64,000 bases of DNA from Deltaproteobacteria bacterium (lineage in GTDB: Bacteria; Myxococcota_A; Polyangia; Polyangiales; Polyangiaceae). The stretch spans positions 62,001 through 126,000 of the forward strand of contig JACRCQ010000071.1 of the NCBI GenBank assembly GCA_016218915.1, in the 5' to 3' direction. The notes beneath the pieces were generated by a model, which did no database searches, was not told the DNA's origin, and saw only the letters and a list, made by a program, of their open reading frames with translations. The position numbers and the translations under genes are program-made. Shown here piece after piece: positions 8,331-16,152 of this stretch (position 1 is its first letter; each line of letters opens with the position of its first letter).

Positions 8331-9287
8331 TCACCCCGCGGAGCCGGGCTGCTCGTGGAGCACGAGCACCGTACCTATCACCTCGCCGTCGTTGCCGCAT
8401 ACCGGCTCGGCGTGCACCATCAGGTCGAGATTCCTGCCGTCGCAGGTCCTCAGTGCGCAGTGGTGCCGGGCCTGCTCTGACGCCTTGCCGGCTTCGAGCG
8501 TCGCTGCCAGCTGCTTGAGCCCGGAGACGCTCGCAGAGCCGGACATCGTGGCAAGCTCCTCCAGCGGCATTCCGCGCGCAATCGCGTCGCGCACACCGAA
8601 CAGCCGTTCTGCGGCCGGGTTCAGCAGGACCACGCGACCCGCGCGATCCACGCTGAGCGTGGCATCATGCACGCCGCGCAAGGTGATCGCGAGACGCTGT
8701 CGCTCCTGCTCGAGCTGGACCTCGGCGCGCTTGCGCAGCAAGAGCGAGCCGAACAGACGTCCGAACAGCTCGAAGACCACAGGGTGGTCGAGGTCGTGGC
8801 CGGTTCCGTAGAGCGCCAGCGCGTTTCCGAGCACCTGCCCCCGGTGGGTCAGCCCGATCGCATACACGGCATTGACGCCCAGAATCCGGTCGAGCTGCTG
8901 GCAGAGCACCCGCGGTACCTGACGAAGCAAAACGTCGTACAGCCCGTCGAGCTTCACCACCTTGCCTGTCCAGGTCGCTCTCAGCGGCTCGTCGATCTTC
9001 CACAGTCGCCCCACCGGCTCGAAGCCGAGCTGGTCGCGCGCGATCGCCAGCAGGCGAGCCTCGGTGTAGATCGCCTCGGTACGCGCCATCCCGCTTTCGC
9101 TGTCGACCGAGCTCACGATCGCAGCGTCGGCGGAAAGCACTGCCGCAAGCCTGCGCGCAACCAGGGGGTAGTCGATGAACCCAAACGGAAACTCGCCGAA
9201 CTCCGCGAACGCATCGGACAGCATGAGCAGCCGCTCTTCGGCTTGCGGAGAGGCCGGCTCGAGATCTGGCTGTGAAGTCCGTCCCAT
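8331..9287 (-). CDS. GAF/PAS sensor protein without output domain
   Basis: 318 residues, soluble. The N-terminal half (about residues 20-180) has a GAF-like pattern (FIDYPLVARRLAAVLSADAAIV and AIGLTHRGQVLGNALALYG). A short coiled coil (RKRAEVQLEQERQRL, about 190-205) leads to a PAS domain (about 208-312) with the typical core ATLSVDRAGRVVLLNPAAERLFG and DGEVIGTVLVLHE. There is no HisKA, HATPase, GGDEF or EAL domain, so it must act through a partner; the degenerate receiver downstream is a candidate. Start ATG 9285-9287. The ligand is unknown. Confidence 0.78.
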   Translation of the reverse strand: MGRTSQPDLEPASPQAEERLLMLSDAFAEFGEFPFGFIDYPLVARRLAAVLSADAAIVSSVDSESGMARTEAIYTEARLLAIARDQLGFEPVGRLWKIDEPLRATWTGKVVKLDGLYDVLLRQVPRVLCQQLDRILGVNAVYAIGLTHRGQVLGNALALYGTGHDLDHPVVFELFGRLFGSLLLRKRAEVQLEQERQRLAITLRGVHDATLSVDRAGRVVLLNPAAERLFGVRDAIARGMPLEELATMSGSASVSGLKQLAATLEAGKASEQARHHCALRTCDGRNLDLMVHAEPVCGNDGEVIGTVLVLHEQPGSAG

Positions 9288-9383
9288 GCTGCTCAGCGTC
9301 TAGCGTAGCATTAGTTACCACATGCGGGCAGCGGGTCGGCCTGCGCCCGCGTTCGGGTCGGCGAGTGACCCTCGCGTCCTGGG

Positions 9384-10079
9384 CTACTTCGGCTCCACGC
9401 AGCAGCTTCCCAAGCCGCCTTCGAGCGTGCACCCCACCTGGGTCAGCATCAACGGCGGGTGGCAGTCGTTGGTCGACGTGCAGTATCCGGTGATGCATCC
9501 GGCCTTGGGCAGGCAGCAGTATCCGGGCTCGGAGCTTCCCACGGTGCAGCTCCAAATCGGCATCGCGTAGAACGCCGGATCACCGCATGAAGACATCACC
9601 GCTGGACGGCAGAACCCGTCACCACAGGTGGCAGCGCCCGACTCCTGCCCGTCGGGCTCCTCGGTCGCATCCTGCGCGCCGTCCGCCCCCGCATCCGGAG
9701 CTCCGCAGTGATCAAAGTCGATTCCCACGACTCCGTGGATGCACGTCGTTCCCGCAGGGCACTCCTGACTTGGCCCTGCCGTGTCGCACGTCCCGCCACT
9801 GCACGGCCCAGGACCGCAGGTGTAATGACAGTCGTGCGTGGCCACGGGAACATAGTGCGCGTCGTCCACGCACCGAATCGTCTCGCCTTGCCGGCAAGGG
9901 AAATCGGAGTAGCACATGGGCTGCGTATCCGAGCCAGCGTCCGGTGGCGGACTTCCCTCGGTCGTTGGATCGTCGGAAGCGTCCGCTGGCGTGCTCGTCG
10001 CGGCCGACGTACTCCCGCCGCAACCCAAGAGGCACACGATCGACACCCATGCAGCCTGGGTCAGGGATACTCGCAGCAT
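9384..10079 (-). CDS. Cys-rich lipoprotein
   Basis: 231 residues from ATG 10077-10079; the in-frame extension to 10238 runs through the divergent promoter and is rejected. Signal peptide with lipobox CLLGCGG (about residues 13-19), then an acidic Ser/Thr/Pro linker, a Cys-rich block (CYSDFPCRQGETIRC, CGPGPCSGGTC), a second acidic linker (DAGADGAQDATEEPDGQE) and a second Cys-rich block ending CCVEPK. About 24 cysteines suggest a disulfide-stabilised surface protein. Function unknown. The start is preceded by TACGAT plus 6 nt and no Shine-Dalgarno, so the mRNA may be leaderless. It is divergent from 10128-11000 across only 48 bp. Confidence 0.75.
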   Translation of the reverse strand: MLRVSLTQAAWVSIVCLLGCGGSTSAATSTPADASDDPTTEGSPPPDAGSDTQPMCYSDFPCRQGETIRCVDDAHYVPVATHDCHYTCGPGPCSGGTCDTAGPSQECPAGTTCIHGVVGIDFDHCGAPDAGADGAQDATEEPDGQESGAATCGDGFCRPAVMSSCGDPAFYAMPIWSCTVGSSEPGYCCLPKAGCITGYCTSTNDCHPPLMLTQVGCTLEGGLGSCCVEPK

Positions 10080-10085
10080 GCGTTC

Positions 10086-10091
10086 ATCGTA
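10086..10091 (-). promoter_or_regulatory. -10-like TACGAT 6 nt before start of 9384-10079
   Basis: Minus-strand TACGAT followed by exactly 6 nt (GAACGC) and the ATG places the predicted transcription start on the A of the start codon. It is one half of a compact divergent promoter; the other half is TAGGAT at 10116-10121. Confidence 0.4.
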
Positions 10092-10115
10092 GCATGCGAG
10101 GCGCTGCGGCTGGAG

Positions 10116-10121
10116 TAGGAT
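10116..10121 (+). promoter_or_regulatory. -10-like TAGGAT 6 nt before GTG start of 10128-11000
   Basis: TAGGAT is followed by GACAAC (6 nt) and GTG 10128. Same spacing as the divergent partner; only 24 bp separate the two hexamers, so any -35 contacts of each promoter would overlap the opposite unit. Confidence 0.4.
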
Positions 10122-10127
10122 GACAAC

Positions 10128-11000
10128 GTGCGAACCCCCGAGAATGCCTGGATCCTGTGTGCGAAGGTGCTCTGGATCTCCCTCGCGGTCGTGGCCGATG
10201 GCTGTCGGCCCGCGGCTCCCTCTGACACGCCGGAGCACGCCGCGCTGGTGGTAGATGCCGGCGTAGTGGGCGCTGCAGAAGACAGCGCGGCCGAAGTCTC
10301 GACCTTCGAAGAAGCGGGCACCGCCGCGCCGTCCGAGGATGCTGCGGCTCGGCGCGAGCCGTTCGTGCTCATGGCCGTGGAGGGCAGCCTGCTCGTGCCC
10401 CTGTACTGCGAAGACGAAACGGGCAGACCAATCCCCACCTTCCAGTGCAGGGATCGGATCGCGCCCGGCGCCGAGGTCGCGTTGTCCGATGGAACCCGAT
10501 CAACCGTGCGCGCCAAGTTTGGCGCCCGGTGCGGCCGCGGGGAGGTCGATCCATTTCCCGCGCTGATTCTCGTTGCAGGTGCGCCACGCGCTTCCTGGGC
10601 GATCTACCCATCGTCCGCTGCGATTCGGGCGCACGTGCCCGGGCCTGCGACGCAACTGGGCACGGACGAGCGAGAGTATCTCCGCAGGTCCCTTGACAGG
10701 AATGTGAGCGCGTCCGTCCTCGCCCGCGCCGACTTCGACCGTGACGGGGTCGACGATTCCGCCGTAAGAGTCTCGGGTCCTGCGGCAAAGCAGGGCATCT
10801 ATCTGCTCGCGGGCGCGGCCGGCAAGGATGCCGAGCTCATCGCCGCCGGTCCAGAAACGAAGCAGCAGCGCGTGGCAGCATGGGTCGAGCTCTCTGCGCC
10901 CGGGCAAAGCGGACTGCTGCTGGAGCGTCCTCGAAGCCGGCGCTTCTACGTACCCAGATCAGGCCACTACGAGATGGCGGGGGGCTGGAGCTGCGACTAG
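10128..11000 (+). CDS. Lipoprotein with single calcium-loop-like motif
   Basis: 290 residues from GTG 10128. A signal peptide (LWISLAVVADGC) with a possible lipobox cysteine at residue 26 precedes an Ala/Glu-rich linker (to about residue 75). The rest is a beta-rich domain with few cysteines. ADFDRDGVDDSAVRV (about residues 201-215) is a DxDxDGxxD calcium-binding loop as found in FG-GAP/VCBS repeats, here in single copy. Function unknown. It is probably transcribed from a leaderless-type promoter shared divergently with 9384-10079. Confidence 0.72.
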   Translation: MRTPENAWILCAKVLWISLAVVADGCRPAAPSDTPEHAALVVDAGVVGAAEDSAAEVSTFEEAGTAAPSEDAAARREPFVLMAVEGSLLVPLYCEDETGRPIPTFQCRDRIAPGAEVALSDGTRSTVRAKFGARCGRGEVDPFPALILVAGAPRASWAIYPSSAAIRAHVPGPATQLGTDEREYLRRSLDRNVSASVLARADFDRDGVDDSAVRVSGPAAKQGIYLLAGAAGKDAELIAAGPETKQQRVAAWVELSAPGQSGLLLERPRSRRFYVPRSGHYEMAGGWSCD

Positions 11001-11019
11001 CCAGGGCTCGTTGCACAAG

Positions 11020-11121
11020 GGCTTCAGACTCCAGGCAGCAGGCTCCAGGCAAGACGGCGCCCGGTGTTGCTCGGCGACTGGATTGCCTCGATCTGGCTCA
11101 AGCCCCAAGCCTGAAGCCTGG
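11020..11121. repeat. Short CAGGCTYCAGG-type repeats, partly inverted
   Basis: GACTCCAGGCA (11027-11037) and GGCTCCAGGCA (11041-11051) are near-identical direct copies, and GGCTTCAGACT (11020-11030) is matched in inverted orientation by AGCCTGAAGCC (11108-11118). They sit in the 247-bp gap before the Cys-repeat lipoprotein gene. They could form a loose stem of about 100 nt or be relics of an interspersed repeat. Confidence 0.4.
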
Positions 11122-11247
11122 TCTGCTAGGAGCTCGTGGGTTGTCCGACGGTTGCGCTTGGCGCTGCGGTTCCGGTACCTTGAAGGGGCGATCGGTCCCC
11201 GCCGCCGCTCCGGCGGGAGCATCGCATCGCGTGGGAAGGGGCGAGCG

Positions 11248-12450
11248 ATGCGATCAAGAGGGATGCGGAGCAAGCTGGGTGTCGGCTCGCTCGCCTTGGC
11301 GATGGTCGGCGGAGCAACGCGGTGCAGTGGAGCGGATTCGCCGTCATCATTGGGTCCGGTTGCTCCGGATGCCGCGGCCGATCAAGCGGATGCACCGCCC
11401 GCGGACGGCCCGGCGCCGGACGCGTCGACCGCGTGCTCGCCGAAAACGTGCGCACAGCTGGGCGCTGCCTGTGGGTCCGCACCGGACGTGTGCGGCGGCA
11501 AGGTCGAGTGCGGAGTCTGCCAGACCGGGCAGCAGTGTGGCGGAGGCGGCCCGAACAAGTGCGGGACGAACGCCTGCGTGGCAAAGACCTGCGCGCAGCT
11601 GGGCGCGGCCTGCGGCTACCTATCCGATGGCTGTGGCGCAGCGATCGATTGCGGACATTGTCCTGCTCCCACGGTTTGCGGCGGAGCGGGCGAGGACTAC
11701 CACTGCGGGTGCAAAGCGAGCAGCTGCGCGCAGCTCGGAGCCGAGTGCGGCTCGGTTCCCGATGGCTGCACGGGCATGGTGGAGTGTGGCGACTGTCCCG
11801 CAGGCAAGACCTGCGGCGGCGCAGGACAGAACAAGTGCGGAACCGGAGCGTGCACACCCAAGACCTGCGCCCAGCAGCAGGCAACGTGCGGCATCGTGTC
11901 AGACTCCTGCAGCCAGGCGGTCTATTGCGGCTCGTGCAACATGCCCTGGGTCTGCGGTGGGCAGGGCGTTGCGAACCAGTGCGCATGCATGCTCAAGACC
12001 TGCGGCCAGCTCGCAGCCACCTGCGGGAAGATCAGCGCAGGGTGCGGCACCGAGATCGATTGCGGGGGCTGCCCGCCTGGGATGCTGTGCGGAGGGGACG
12101 GCGTAGCCAATCAATGCGGCAGCGCGGCGGATGCCGATGTCGATGGAGATGCGGCAGATGGTCCGGTGACGCCCACCGCGGAGTGCACGGCGGGATTGCA
12201 GAGCTTCACCCAGGCTTGCCGAACCTGCGTCGTTGCCAACTGCGTGGAGGATTGCAACGCCTGCTCCGTCTATCCAGCGTGCATCGATGCTGCGAAGTGC
12301 ACCACATCCTCGTGCGCAGGGCTGGCCCCTCTGCAGCTCGTCGCGTGCATCCAAGGCTGTCAGCCGCAGAACGACCCGGACGCGAAAAACGCCTTTGGGG
12401 ACATCGGGGATTGCATGGGGCAGCATTGTCTGGGGGACTGCTACCAGTGA
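11248..12450 (+). CDS. Lipoprotein with five tandem Cys-rich repeats
   Basis: 400 residues from ATG 11248 (GGGAAGGGG about 8 nt upstream); ATG 11263 is an alternative. After a signal peptide with Cys at MVGGATRC come an acidic Ala/Asp/Pro linker and five tandem repeats of about 45 residues (about residues 60-290). Consensus: C-x3-(T/S)CAQLGA.CG-x3-DGCG-x3-(E/D)CG.C-x4-CGG.G.x3-CG, eight cysteines each. A Gly/Asp linker (DADVDGDAADGP) leads to a separate C-terminal Cys-rich domain (AECTAGLQSF to LGDCYQ). This repeat is common in polyangial secreted proteins but has no assigned activity. The esterase gene follows after 29 bp and may be co-transcribed. Confidence 0.8.
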   Translation: MRSRGMRSKLGVGSLALAMVGGATRCSGADSPSSLGPVAPDAAADQADAPPADGPAPDASTACSPKTCAQLGAACGSAPDVCGGKVECGVCQTGQQCGGGGPNKCGTNACVAKTCAQLGAACGYLSDGCGAAIDCGHCPAPTVCGGAGEDYHCGCKASSCAQLGAECGSVPDGCTGMVECGDCPAGKTCGGAGQNKCGTGACTPKTCAQQQATCGIVSDSCSQAVYCGSCNMPWVCGGQGVANQCACMLKTCGQLAATCGKISAGCGTEIDCGGCPPGMLCGGDGVANQCGSAADADVDGDAADGPVTPTAECTAGLQSFTQACRTCVVANCVEDCNACSVYPACIDAAKCTTSSCAGLAPLQLVACIQGCQPQNDPDAKNAFGDIGDCMGQHCLGDCYQ

Positions 12451-12479
12451 GAGCTCGCCGAGGGGAGTGGAGGATGCTC

Positions 12480-13565
12480 ATGGAACGACCGGCTCTGGCA
12501 TGGCTCCTGTCGGTCGCTGCAGCAGCCGGCTGCAGCAGTGAAACGGCGGGGAATGGCGCCGTGGTGGACGCAGCGCAGCCGGATGCCTCCTGGGATTCCT
12601 CGCAAGGGGGCGGCGGTGCCGGAGACGATGCGAGCGCAGGCGACGGGGGATGGGCCGGGGCTGCAGGACAAGCGGGCTCGTCAGCTGGCGGCAGCGGCGG
12701 CACCGAGGTCCCAGCCGACGCGTCGTCGTGGGTCCCGGGCTGCTCTGCGGGCGCTCCAAAACAAGGCGATGCCACGATCGATCTGTCGTTTGGAGGCGCA
12801 AGCCGCAACTACATCCTGCACGTCCCTGGCAGCTACTCGCACGGATCGCCGGCAGCGCTGGTGATCAATCTGCATGGCTACCTCATGAATGCCTCGCAGC
12901 AGCAAGCCTTCTGCGGGATGAATGAGAAGTCGAATGAGGCGGGGTTCGTGCTGGCCTATCCCAATGGCACGTCGACCTCCTGGAATGGTGGCGCCTGCTG
13001 CGGCTCTTCGGCGTCGTCCCACGCAGATGACGTGGGATTCATTCGCGCGGTCGTGGCTGACATCGAGAATCGAGCGTGCATCGATCCCAAGCGGGTGTAC
13101 GTGACCGGCATGTCGAACGGTGGCTTTCTCGCACATCGGCTCGCCTGCGAAGCAGCAGACCTGTTTGCCGCCGCAGCTCCGGTAGCTGGCGTGCTGGGGA
13201 TCCCGGAGAACGACTGCAAGCCGTCGCGCCCGATCCCGATCATCCACTTCCATGGAACCGCGGACCTGGTGGTTCCCTACGCAGGCAACCCGGCCATCAG
13301 CTATCCGAGCGTGAAGAGCACGTTCGAAGGGTGGGCGAAACGCGACGGGTGCACCGGCGCGCAGGCAGTGGAGACGTTCCACAACGGCGCGGCTTCCTGC
13401 GACACCTGGCAGGACTGCAACGCGGGTTCTCAGGTCACCCTGTGCACGATCACAGGGGAAGGACACTGCTGGCCTGGCAAGACGGCCTGCACATGGTCTT
13501 CCACGACCGACATCTCGGCCAACGACGCGATGTGGGAGTTCTTCCTGAAGCACACATTGCCGTAG
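12480..13565 (+). CDS. Secreted esterase, PHB-depolymerase/feruloyl-esterase (LpqC) family lipoprotein
   Basis: 361 residues; ATG 12480 has GGAGG 6 nt upstream (ATG 12474 overlaps that site). Lipobox AAAAGC (Cys18), Gly/Asp-rich linker to about residue 85, then an alpha/beta-hydrolase: oxyanion LHG (131-133), nucleophile Ser212 in GMSNGG, acid Asp262 in HGTADLVVPY, and His in GEGHCWPG near residue 335. Paired cysteines (GACCGS, CDTWQDC) suggest disulfides. The order of motifs is that of COG3509 esterases (PHB depolymerase, acetylxylan or feruloyl esterase); the substrate cannot be told from sequence. It probably helps to degrade polymers outside the cell. Confidence 0.82.
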   Translation: MERPALAWLLSVAAAAGCSSETAGNGAVVDAAQPDASWDSSQGGGGAGDDASAGDGGWAGAAGQAGSSAGGSGGTEVPADASSWVPGCSAGAPKQGDATIDLSFGGASRNYILHVPGSYSHGSPAALVINLHGYLMNASQQQAFCGMNEKSNEAGFVLAYPNGTSTSWNGGACCGSSASSHADDVGFIRAVVADIENRACIDPKRVYVTGMSNGGFLAHRLACEAADLFAAAAPVAGVLGIPENDCKPSRPIPIIHFHGTADLVVPYAGNPAISYPSVKSTFEGWAKRDGCTGAQAVETFHNGAASCDTWQDCNAGSQVTLCTITGEGHCWPGKTACTWSSTTDISANDAMWEFFLKHTLP

Positions 13566-13577
13566 GGCTCGGTGGGC

Positions 13578-14147
13578 TCACGGCGTGGTAGGAGCCTCGC
13601 ACGACATGGCACCTTTGCGCGCCACCACGCCCCGGCCGATCGGGTCCTGGAATCGCACGTCGAGGTGCACGCGTGTCTTGCGCGCAGAGACCTGCTCGAG
13701 TCGCACCGTGCCCTGCAGCGCCAGCTCACCTTGTTTTCCCTTTGCAACGGGATGGCAGCCAAAGGAGATCTCATCGCGCGGATCTCCATCGAGCCGCCGG
13801 AAGATGCTGACGTGCGAGGCGACGACAGCCTGTTCCACCGGATAGATAGGCCCGGGGACCAGGTTGTCGGCAAGCTCGAGGAGCAGCTCCTCCCGGTAGA
13901 ACTTGGGCGACAGCGTGGTGTGCGAGCCGCTGATGTAGTAAGTCGAGAGAATCGAGTGGCTTCCCTCGATGACCGGCAGAAGCCCGCATCCGCCGCTGAG
14001 GTCGAGCTTTCGCTTGTCGAGCTTCTGGCAGGTGTAGTCGCTTGCGGTGGGATTGGGATGGACGGGGTTCGCCCAGTCGCAGCAGCTGGCGGAGATCCAC
14101 ACGACTGCCATCAGGATGCCGCTTGATGCACGACGATGTGAGCGCAC
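13578..14147 (-). CDS. Putative lipoprotein, function unknown
   Basis: 189 residues from GTG 14145-14147; a longer in-frame start at 14264 would overlap the divergent promoter. The N-terminus RSHRRASSGILMAVVWISASC is a plausible lipoprotein signal. The body is a beta-rich domain (LSTYYISGSHTTLSPKFYREE, VRLEQVSARKTRVHLDVRF) that I do not recognise. It converges with the esterase (12 bp between stops) and diverges from the 14256 gene. Met52 of the longer reading frame (14111) is an alternative start. Confidence 0.6.
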   Translation of the reverse strand: MRSHRRASSGILMAVVWISASCCDWANPVHPNPTASDYTCQKLDKRKLDLSGGCGLLPVIEGSHSILSTYYISGSHTTLSPKFYREELLLELADNLVPGPIYPVEQAVVASHVSIFRRLDGDPRDEISFGCHPVAKGKQGELALQGTVRLEQVSARKTRVHLDVRFQDPIGRGVVARKGAMSCEAPTTP

Positions 14148-14243
14148 GCGCAGAGGGTAGCCTGACCCTTCCGATTGCCACAGTGAGAATGGGCTGCGGG
14201 CCGCAAAGGTCGAGCGACCTCCCGCAAGTCGCCTGCGCGCGTG

Positions 14244-14249
14244 TATCAT
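14244..14249 (+). promoter_or_regulatory. -10-like TATCAT 6 nt before start of 14256-16139
   Basis: TATCAT, GGCCGC, ATG: the hexamer ends 6 nt before the start codon, so transcription would begin at the A of ATG. No Shine-Dalgarno site is present. Confidence 0.42.
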
Positions 14250-14255
14250 GGCCGC

Positions 14256-16139
14256 ATGCAACACCCGCGGCCTACCGGTTGGCTTCTCGCCGCACTCCTG
14301 CTCGCGTCGGCTCCTGCCGCCAGCAGCTGCTCCAGCGAATCCGGCGCCGCGCCCCCTGCAACGATCCCAGCGACCGACGCATCGGCCGGAGCGGACGCCG
14401 ACGCCTTTGGCGGCTCAGACGCGAGCCCTGATCGCGACGGCTCGTTGGATGCGGCCGACGCTGCGGCAGAGCCGCCGGTGGGCCCTCCCGTCATCGATCC
14501 CCCAGGCGACCAGACGGTCCAGGAGGACTCGACCCTCAAGCTCAAGCTCGCCGTGCAGCCGCCATCGGATCCGGCTCTGCGCGTGTGGCTCACCGGTCTT
14601 CCTCCGGGTGCGCATTGGGATGAAGCTTCGCGCGAGCTCACGTTCACCCCGGACTTCATCCAGGGCGGCGATTCGTGGACCGTGCAGATCGTCGCGCGCA
14701 ATGCGGCCGGCAGCTCCACCTCCTCGTTCCAGATCTCCGCCGTGGACAGCATCCACCCGCCGTGGCCCACGATCGACAGCACCGACACCGCCTCGGGCTA
14801 CAAGAGCCTGTGGATGAAGCAGGAGACCGACGACTACCTGGACAGCCCCGGATATGCGGGCCGTTCCCTTTCGGCGCGTGTGATTGTTCCGGACGGCGCC
14901 GACGCCTCGAACCGCATGCCAGTGCGGGTCTATCTGCACGGCTTCGGGGGCGGGCCCTATGACGGCACGTCGTCCGGAGGTCAATACAGGATCTACCCCC
15001 ACGATCCGATGAATTCCTACTGGTGGGGATACGCATCATCCCTCCCCTCGGGCAATCCGGATCACGGACCTGTTCCCAACTACACCCAGCGCCGCGTCCT
15101 GCACCTGGTGGAATGGCTGCTTCGAAATCACCCGGGCGCGGATCCCCGACGGGTCTACGTGACCGGAGGCTCCATGGGCGGAGCCGGCGCTGCCACGCTC
15201 GGGCTGCTCTATGCCCGGCACTTCGCGTTTGTGGACTTCACAATAGGGCAGACGATCCCGCGCAATCACCGTCCGGACCGGATCGCCCAGCTGCAGCAGC
15301 TGTGGGGATCTCCTGCCTTGGATCTCGACGATGGAACCGCGCTCGAAGACGGCGCGCACCAAGGCGTTTGGGACCGGCAGGATCTGACCCGTGTGCTGGG
15401 GAGCCTGCCCGAGGCGCGAGCGCAGCACCTGTTCAGCAAGCATGGCAAGGACGACCCGACCATCCACTTCGGCGCAGTGGTGCTGGCAAGCCCGATGACC
15501 AACCGGTCGTACTTCGACACGCTCCGCGAGGAGGGAATCGGTCACTATGCAGTATGGGACGAAGGAGGGCACGGCTCCGCAGACCCTGTGATGCCCGCGG
15601 ACTGGTGGGATTCGGGTTGGAGCCGGGTGTTCGATCCTGATGCCTGGCTGCGCCGCGACACGCCCTTCCCCGCTTTCAGCCATGCGAGCCATGACTGGGA
15701 TCCCGGGGACGGAACCGGCAACGGCAAGCAGCCCTGGAATGACAATTCCGGGTATGGCGGCGAGGTTGGAACGGCAGGTGACACAGGATGGTCTGGTGAC
15801 ATCGCTGGAGCGCGCAATCGGTTCCTGCGATGGGATTCCAATGCGATCGTGGATACGATCGACAAGCTGTCCATTCCCCTGTTCGTTGTCGACGGCACCG
15901 GGCAGGCTCCGCCGAAAGCCGGGTATCCAAGCGTCGGCGATCGGCTCGACCGGCCCTTGCCGATCGTGGTGGATGTGACGCTGCGCAGGGCGCAAGCGTT
16001 CGTGTGCAGACCAGGGGAGCCGGTTCACTGGTCTTTTGGCTCGCAGAGCGGCGTGGCTCAAGCGGGCGCAGATGGCTCTGTGACGGTTCCCGGTCTCTCC
16101 TTGGACACGCAGAAGCGGGCGCTGGAGCTCACCCGCTGA
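14256..16139 (+). CDS. Large lipoprotein esterase with Ig-like domain
   Basis: 627 residues. ATG 14256 gives a signal peptide with lipobox-like AASSC (Cys25); an acidic Ala/Asp linker runs to about residue 75. Residues 78-163 look like an Ig/cadherin-like fold found before hydrolases (PPVIDPPGDQTVQEDS, TFTPDF, FQISAVD). From about 180 an alpha/beta-hydrolase follows: VYLHGFGGG (225-233) for the oxyanion and GGSMGG (304-309) with nucleophile Ser306; EGGHG near residue 435 may give the catalytic His. The final 180 residues are Trp/Gly-rich and may bind carbohydrate or help fold. Likely a secreted esterase or peptidase; substrate unknown. Confidence 0.72.
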   Translation: MQHPRPTGWLLAALLLASAPAASSCSSESGAAPPATIPATDASAGADADAFGGSDASPDRDGSLDAADAAAEPPVGPPVIDPPGDQTVQEDSTLKLKLAVQPPSDPALRVWLTGLPPGAHWDEASRELTFTPDFIQGGDSWTVQIVARNAAGSSTSSFQISAVDSIHPPWPTIDSTDTASGYKSLWMKQETDDYLDSPGYAGRSLSARVIVPDGADASNRMPVRVYLHGFGGGPYDGTSSGGQYRIYPHDPMNSYWWGYASSLPSGNPDHGPVPNYTQRRVLHLVEWLLRNHPGADPRRVYVTGGSMGGAGAATLGLLYARHFAFVDFTIGQTIPRNHRPDRIAQLQQLWGSPALDLDDGTALEDGAHQGVWDRQDLTRVLGSLPEARAQHLFSKHGKDDPTIHFGAVVLASPMTNRSYFDTLREEGIGHYAVWDEGGHGSADPVMPADWWDSGWSRVFDPDAWLRRDTPFPAFSHASHDWDPGDGTGNGKQPWNDNSGYGGEVGTAGDTGWSGDIAGARNRFLRWDSNAIVDTIDKLSIPLFVVDGTGQAPPKAGYPSVGDRLDRPLPIVVDVTLRRAQAFVCRPGEPVHWSFGSQSGVAQAGADGSVTVPGLSLDTQKRALELTR

Positions 16140-16152
16140 AAGGGCTCGACTC

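Noticed and set aside
11322..12479. N-terminal extension of the esterase frame back to 11322
   Set aside because: This part overlaps the Cys-repeat lipoprotein in another frame; the esterase has its own Shine-Dalgarno and lipoprotein signal at 12480.
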